A DNA stretch of 29,331 nucleotides. Origin: Acidothermaceae bacterium (GTDB lineage: Bacteria; Actinomycetota; Actinomycetes; Acidothermales; Acidothermaceae). The stretch spans positions 1 through 29,331 of the forward strand of contig JAICLV010000010.1 of assembly GCA_025925185.1 (NCBI GenBank), in the 5' to 3' direction. This document shows, piece after piece, positions 25,101 to 29,331 of the stretch; the stretch's first letter is position 1; the number at the start of each line of letters is the position of its first letter. The translations under genes and the position numbers were made by a program. The notes under the pieces were generated by a model, which did no database searches, was not told the origin of the DNA, and worked only from the letters and a program-made list of their open reading frames with translations.

Positions 25101-26007
25101 GTTCGCCGACCTTCCTGTCCGCCTTACCGTGAACGACCCGGGCCTGGCCGCCGAGATCCGCGAGTTGTTCGGGCCGATGGCCGAGCACCCAGGGCCCTAC
25201 GAAGCGGAGATCGTGGTTGAACCGCACGCCCCGGCCAAACCCGAGCGTGCGCCCGACGAATTCTACGAAGTGATCTCGCTGTGGCGGGACGGCGACGAGC
25301 TCCTTGTCGATAGCGGCGGCGCTCTGCGCGCGCACGCCACCGCGTCCCGAGCGGTCATCGGTGGTGCGACCGGCGACGGGCCGGCGGGCGCCGTGATGCT
25401 CCGTCGCATCGTGCATCACGTCATCGCGCACCTGTTGTCGTTGAACGGCCGACTGGTCGCGCACGGGGCGGCAGTCGGTCGCGACGGTAAAGCGGTGCTG
25501 CTGCTAGGGGGAAGCGGCGCCGGCAAGTCGACGTCCGCCTACCTCGCGAGCCTGGCGGGTTGGTCGCTGCTCAGCGACGACCTCGTCGTGGTGCGGCGCG
25601 ACGACGAAAGCGTCGAAGCGGTAGGCATTCATCGTGCGCTGGCCGTCCCGCCCGACGTCTCGGAGGCCGACGCGGCAGGCATCGAGTTCGACTTTCGCGG
25701 ACGTAGGCGGCCGAACGTGGTTCTTGACGCCCGGCCGTTCCGGATCGCGGCCGTCGCCGTCGTCGCGCATGGTGTCGGCGAGGGACGCCTTGACGTCGTC
25801 ACCGGGGTCGACATCGCGCGGGTGTTCCTTGCCTCCGCGCCGGCCGCCGGTAACACCCACGTCGCGGCCGAGGTGTTGCGAAGCGCAGGAGCGCTCGCGA
25901 CGCTGCCCTGTTTCCAGTTGTTCTTGCCCGATACGGCGCAGGGGCGGCTCGCGCGTGTGGCCGGGCTTTTCGACGACATCGCGCGACGAGGGGGCATCGC
26001 GGATTGA
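25099..26007 (+). CDS. HPr-kinase-like P-loop protein (HprK-related)
   Basis: A 302-residue protein. The N-terminal 110 residues (MFADLPVRLTVNDPGLAAEI, then EFYEVISLWRDGDELLV) form the domain typical of HprK-related proteins in peptide clusters. The kinase core has LVAHGAAVGRDGKAVLLLGG (H122), Walker A G137-G-S-G-A-G-K-S-T145 and LLSDDLVVV (Asp160/161, the Walker B / catalytic region). It lacks the HPr-specific C-terminal signature, so it is not a true carbon-catabolite HprK. Related enzymes such as ThcoK phosphorylate the terminal serine of lasso precursors. The neighbouring peptide ends in Ser, so it is a candidate substrate (inference). The ATG shares bases with the opposite-strand peptidase start; the stop is 2 bp from the pqqD-like stop. 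Confidence 0.85.
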   Translation: MFADLPVRLTVNDPGLAAEIRELFGPMAEHPGPYEAEIVVEPHAPAKPERAPDEFYEVISLWRDGDELLVDSGGALRAHATASRAVIGGATGDGPAGAVMLRRIVHHVIAHLLSLNGRLVAHGAAVGRDGKAVLLLGGSGAGKSTSAYLASLAGWSLLSDDLVVVRRDDESVEAVGIHRALAVPPDVSEADAAGIEFDFRGRRRPNVVLDARPFRIAAVAVVAHGVGEGRLDVVTGVDIARVFLASAPAAGNTHVAAEVLRSAGALATLPCFQLFLPDTAQGRLARVAGLFDDIARRGGIAD

Positions 26008-26009
26008 GC

Positions 26010-26330
26010 TCAGGCCGGGAGAATCGCGCCCGCAGCCTCGAGTTTGCCCAAGAACGCGTCGATGTCGGCGCGCATTTGCGCCGGGTCGGCGTCTGGATAC
26101 TCGAAGCGCAGCCGCGCGACGACGTCGTCGCAGCTGCCAGGTGTCGCCAGCGCAGCCCACACCTCGGCACCTGTCGCTGTCAGCGTCACGAACTCCGCCC
26201 GCTCCGGGTTCATCATCATCAACCGGTCTTCGACCTTCTGAAAGACGATCGCGGGGTTGCGTCGATAGATCATGACTCGGGTCGCTCCATGACGGATGTC
26301 GAGCGGTGAAGCGGGGGCGGTCTCGCGCAC
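26010..26330 (-). CDS. PqqD family peptide chaperone / RiPP recognition protein
   Basis: A 106-residue protein of the PqqD (RRE, winged helix) family. MIYRRNPAIVFQKVEDRLMM then PERAEFVTLTATGAEVWAAL carry the usual beta hairpin and the L-x-x-T/G-x-x-x-W core, followed by helices (DDVVARLRFEYPDADPAQM) and the end KLEAAGAILPA. RREs bind leader peptides and deliver them to modifying enzymes. The leader motif W5-x-x-P8-x-I10 in the nearby 45-residue peptide is of the type they recognise. The GTG start at 26330 is supported by TACCTT 6 nt upstream; ATG 26273 is a shorter alternative. It converges with the kinase-like gene (2 bp gap) and follows hspR by 35 bp. Confidence 0.85.
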   Translation of the reverse strand: MRETAPASPLDIRHGATRVMIYRRNPAIVFQKVEDRLMMMNPERAEFVTLTATGAEVWAALATPGSCDDVVARLRFEYPDADPAQMRADIDAFLGKLEAAGAILPA

Positions 26331-26336
26331 GGCACT

Positions 26337-26342
26337 AAGGTA
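26337..26342 (-). promoter_or_regulatory. -10 box of a leaderless PqqD-gene transcript
   Basis: On the minus strand TACCTT ends 6 nt before the GTG at 26330, in the short gap after hspR. It suggests that the PqqD gene has its own promoter rather than depending only on the heat-shock operon. Confidence 0.5.
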
Positions 26343-26365
26343 CGGGCCCAGCCGTCACGGCGGGC

Positions 26366-26860
26366 TCAATCCGCGGAAGCGGCGCCGTTGCGCGTCGCGT
26401 CGTAGTCACCTCGGGCGGCAGCGCGGGCGTCGGGCATGCTCGCGGAGGACGCCGAGGCCTGCGCCTGCTGCCACGCGAAGACCGCGGCTTGGCGGATCGG
26501 CACCAGGTCGCGCCGGTGCGACGCGTGCGCCTCCGCGACTCGTTGGGCGACCAGCGCGCGCATCGTGTCGAGCTCGTCGAACGCCTCCGAGAGCCGTTTG
26601 CGCAGCGCCTCCACCTGGTTCTCGAGCTCGAGGATGCGCTTGATGCCGGCGAGGTTGACCCCCTCCTCCTGCGACAGGCGTTGCACCTCGCGTAGCTGCT
26701 CGATGTCGCGCGCGGAGTAGCGGCGGCCACGACCGACCGCGCGATCGGGCGACACTAGGCCGAGCCGGTCGTAGGCGCGCAGCGTTTGCGGATGCAGTCC
26801 CGATAGCTGCGCGGCCACCGAGATGACGAAAACCGGGGTGTCGTCGTCGTAGTCGTACAT
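26366..26860 (-). CDS. hspR: Heat-shock repressor HspR (MerR family)
   Basis: A 164-residue repressor starting MYDYDDDTPVFVISVAAQ. The winged helix-turn-helix covers residues 12-80: LSGLHPQTLRAYDRLGLVSP, RAVGRGRRYSARDIEQLREV, and GVNLAGIKRILELEN, followed by a coiled coil (QVEALRKRLSEAFDELDTM). In actinobacteria HspR binds HAIR operators before the dnaK operon and clpB, with DnaK acting as co-repressor. It is the last gene of dnaK-grpE-dnaJ-hspR, beginning 7 nt after dnaJ. The Ala/Ser-rich C-terminal tail (from about 125) is of variable length in the family. Confidence 0.95.
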   Translation of the reverse strand: MYDYDDDTPVFVISVAAQLSGLHPQTLRAYDRLGLVSPDRAVGRGRRYSARDIEQLREVQRLSQEEGVNLAGIKRILELENQVEALRKRLSEAFDELDTMRALVAQRVAEAHASHRRDLVPIRQAAVFAWQQAQASASSASMPDARAAARGDYDATRNGAASAD

Positions 26861-26867
26861 CGCCCGC

Positions 26868-28046
26868 CTACCTTCCGGCCCGGCCGGTGCTCAGGTGGGC
26901 GCGCGGGTTTTCGCCCGAAGTTGCCGCGCGGTACGCCTCGAGCGCCTCCTTGGCCTGGCCCGAAACCTTTCGCGGCACCGCCACCTCGACGGTGACAAGC
27001 AGGTCGCCCTTCGTGCCGTCCTTGCGCGCGACGCCCTTGCCGCGCACCCGCAGCACCCGCCCACTGGTCGTGCCAGGGGGCAACTTGAGCGTCACCGATT
27101 TCCCGTCAAGCGTCGGCACCTTTATCTCCGCGCCCAGCGCGGCCTCGGGGAACGTGACCGGCACGGTCAACGTGAGGTTGCCACCCGAGCGCCCGAACAC
27201 GGGGTGTGGCTTCACGTGCACGAGGACGAGCAGGTCGCCAGGCGTTCCTCCGCGCTCGCCCGGGGAACCCTTGCCCTTCAAGCGAATTCGCTGTCCGTCA
27301 TCGACGCCCGCGGGGATGCGCACCTGCATGGTGCGCTCGCTCATCGCCCGCCCGCTGCCGTGGCAGACCGGGCATGGGTCGTCGACGATGAGCCCGCGGC
27401 CGCGGCAATCGCGGCAGGGTTCGGAAAACGCGAACCCGCCCGCGCCACGCGACGTCGCGCCGGTGCCGTTGCAGGTGGGGCAAACCCGCGGCATCGTGCC
27501 GGCCTTGGCGCCCGTGCCGCGGCACGCGGTGCAGGGTTGCGGACTGGCCATGCGCAGCGGCACGGTGACGCCGCCCGCCGCGTCTTCGAAGCTGATGGTC
27601 GCTTCGGTTTCGATGTCGGCGCCACGCCGCGGTTGCTGGGTGGTTGTGCGTCGCGCGCCGCCGAACAGGCCGCCGAGCAGGTCGCCGATGCCACCCGCCG
27701 CGCTCGCCCCGCCGGCCCGTGCGTTGCCCAAGATGTCGCCGATGTCGAAGGTGAAACCGCCCTGGCCGTCCCCGCCGGTGGCGCCTCCCGGCACGCGGAA
27801 GCCGCCGCCACCGAACAACGAACGCGCCTCGTCGTACTCCTTACGACGCTTCTCGTCGGACAACACGTCGTAGGCCTCGGAGATCTCCTTGAACTTCTCC
27901 TCGGCCTTCGCGTCGTTCTTGTTCGCGTCGGGATGATACTGGCGCGCCAGCTTGCGGTACGCCTTCTTGATCTCGACCGCCGTCGCGTTCTTCGGGACGC
28001 CGAGAGACTTGTAGTAGTCCTTCTCGATGTAATCGCGAGTGCTCAC
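26868..28046 (-). CDS. dnaJ: Chaperone DnaJ (type I Hsp40)
   Basis: A 392-residue co-chaperone that stimulates DnaK ATPase. J domain with YHPDANKND (HPD at about 37-39), Gly/Phe-rich region ([16 protein letters not shown]), four CxxCxGxG zinc repeats ([32 protein letters not shown]; about 170-240), and C-terminal substrate-binding domains with [11 protein letters not shown] and [14 protein letters not shown] 28046 has AGGGAGG upstream. It is the second DnaJ type often found in actinobacterial dnaK operons (DnaJ1 kind, beginning [16 protein letters not shown]). Complete, normal length. Confidence 0.97.
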   Translation of the reverse strand: MSTRDYIEKDYYKSLGVPKNATAVEIKKAYRKLARQYHPDANKNDAKAEEKFKEISEAYDVLSDEKRRKEYDEARSLFGGGGFRVPGGATGGDGQGGFTFDIGDILGNARAGGASAAGGIGDLLGGLFGGARRTTTQQPRRGADIETEATISFEDAAGGVTVPLRMASPQPCTACRGTGAKAGTMPRVCPTCNGTGATSRGAGGFAFSEPCRDCRGRGLIVDDPCPVCHGSGRAMSERTMQVRIPAGVDDGQRIRLKGKGSPGERGGTPGDLLVLVHVKPHPVFGRSGGNLTLTVPVTFPEAALGAEIKVPTLDGKSVTLKLPPGTTSGRVLRVRGKGVARKDGTKGDLLVTVEVAVPRKVSGQAKEALEAYRAATSGENPRAHLSTGRAGR

Positions 28047-28073
28047 GGCGTCCCTCCCTTCTGGGTCATTGAT

Positions 28074-28706
28074 TCACTCGGACGACGATGCCGCGTCATC
28101 TGCTCCCGATTCGGTGGCGGGGAACTGCTCGGTCGGCTCCGCGACCGCCACGCGCGCGGGACGCACCACGCGGCCGGCGTAGCTATAGCCCGGCTGCAGG
28201 ATTTGCACGGCCGTCGGCTCGCTCACGTCGTCCGAGTACGAATGCATCAACGCCTCGTGGTGCGTGGGGTCGAACGGGTCGCCGGATTCGCCGAACTTCA
28301 CGAGCCCGAGCTTGCCGACAGTGGCCTCCAGCGACTCTGCCACCTGCTTGAAACCGCCGTCGAGTTCGCCGTGGTCGCGGGCTCTCCCGATGTCGTCGAG
28401 CACCGGCAGCAACGCCGAAAGTGTCTCCGCCACCGCGAAATCGCGCACGGCCTCGCGGTCGCGCTCGACGCGCTTGCGGTAGTTGGCGTACTCGGCCTGC
28501 AGTCGCTGCAGGTCGGCGGTTCGCTCTGCCACCTCCGTGCGCAACTGCGACACCTCCACCGAGCTGACGTCGCCGGGGCCGCCACGGATGTCGGTCGGGC
28601 CGGCGCCCGAGCCCGCCGAAGCGGGCTCGGGCACTGCGCCCGTGGTCGGATCGAAATGGATTCGCCGTTTGTCTCTGATGATCGGCTCCTCCCGCGGTTC
28701 GGTCAC
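28074..28706 (-). CDS. grpE: Nucleotide exchange factor GrpE
   Basis: A 210-residue protein that releases ADP from DnaK. It starts VTEPREEPIIRDKRRIHFDP, has a long dimerising helix (SQLRTEVAERTADLQRLQAE, then YANYRKRVERDREAVRDFAV), the helical bundle (LLPVLDDIGRARDHGEL) and the C-terminal beta wing (GDPFDPTHHEALMHSYSDDV, then GYSYAGRVVRPARVAVAEP). The acidic tail is Ala/Asp/Ser/Glu-rich. The GTG at 28706 is used because the open frame above it overlaps dnaK; GGGG about 7 nt before it is a weak ribosome binding site. It lies 34 bp after dnaK. Confidence 0.96.
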   Translation of the reverse strand: MTEPREEPIIRDKRRIHFDPTTGAVPEPASAGSGAGPTDIRGGPGDVSSVEVSQLRTEVAERTADLQRLQAEYANYRKRVERDREAVRDFAVAETLSALLPVLDDIGRARDHGELDGGFKQVAESLEATVGKLGLVKFGESGDPFDPTHHEALMHSYSDDVSEPTAVQILQPGYSYAGRVVRPARVAVAEPTEQFPATESGADDAASSSE

Positions 28707-28740
28707 TTCATCCCCGCACTTGCCTCGTCGCCTACGTTGC

Positions 28741-29331
<591 letters not shown>

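Noticed and set aside
25099..26007. True HPr kinase (carbon catabolite repression)
   Set aside because: It has the P-loop and SDDL motif but not the HPr-specific C-terminal signature, and no PTS genes are nearby.
24489..26330. Lasso peptide cluster
   Set aside because: The leader motif, HprK-like and PqqD genes invite it, but no asparagine-synthetase-like cyclase or B2 transglutaminase-like protease is present, and the core lacks the usual Gly1...Asp/Glu7-9 ring pattern.

Overview
The window is high-GC DNA from an actinobacterium (Actinomycetota). The evidence is a mycobacterial-type CarD, the fba / DUF3151 pair, a dnaK-grpE-dnaJ-hspR operon, and many genes that start on GTG about 6-7 nt after a TANNNT box (leaderless transcripts). 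I cannot place it below class. It is almost fully coding, mostly conserved chromosome, with three accessory patches: an IS110 element, an exporter cluster, and a small peptide-modification (RiPP-like) locus.

Layout. 1-343: 5' part of a membrane protein gene (- strand). 712-3675: carD, a YacL-like PIN/TRAM membrane protein, ispD and ispF (+). 3687-5154: an IS110-family insertion sequence that landed in a hairpin repeat directly after ispF. Its upstream non-coding end looks like a bridge RNA with four guide segments that match the target and donor sequences. 5246-7984 (-): DUF3151 protein, an orphan AbiEi-like/nuclease-like protein, tandem repeats, an intact copy of the hairpin repeat, and fba. 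8175-13908 (+): a DedA protein, a three-gene ABC-2 exporter behind a palindromic operator, a DHA2-type MFS exporter and a MOSC protein. 13905-17569: pyrE (-), an alpha/beta hydrolase (+), a small secreted Gly/Asn-rich protein (-), an SDR oxidoreductase (-) and a DapC-like aminotransferase (+).

17655-20724 is a sugar locus. A LacI repressor and mannose-6-phosphate isomerase (translationally coupled, -) diverge from a PfkB-type sugar kinase (+), around a 14-bp LacI-type palindrome and overlapping divergent promoters. 20767-23355 is clpB (-). 26366 to the right edge is hspR, dnaJ, grpE and the C-terminal part of dnaK (-), so heat-shock genes lie on both sides of the peptide locus.

The most interesting region is 23485-26330, between clpB and hspR. 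It holds a 45-residue peptide gene at 24489-24626 (-) with a leader-like N-terminus (W-x-x-P-x-I), a glycine run and a CysCys...Ser C-terminus. The gene has its own promoter, a strong ribosome binding site and an intrinsic terminator. Next to it are an S24/S26-like peptidase, an HPr-kinase-like P-loop protein and a PqqD-like protein, which is the set expected for recognition, modification and cleavage of a ribosomal peptide. The lasso cyclase and the B2 leader protease are both missing. I infer a minimal RiPP system in which the kinase-like protein may act on the peptide, possibly at its C-terminal serine.
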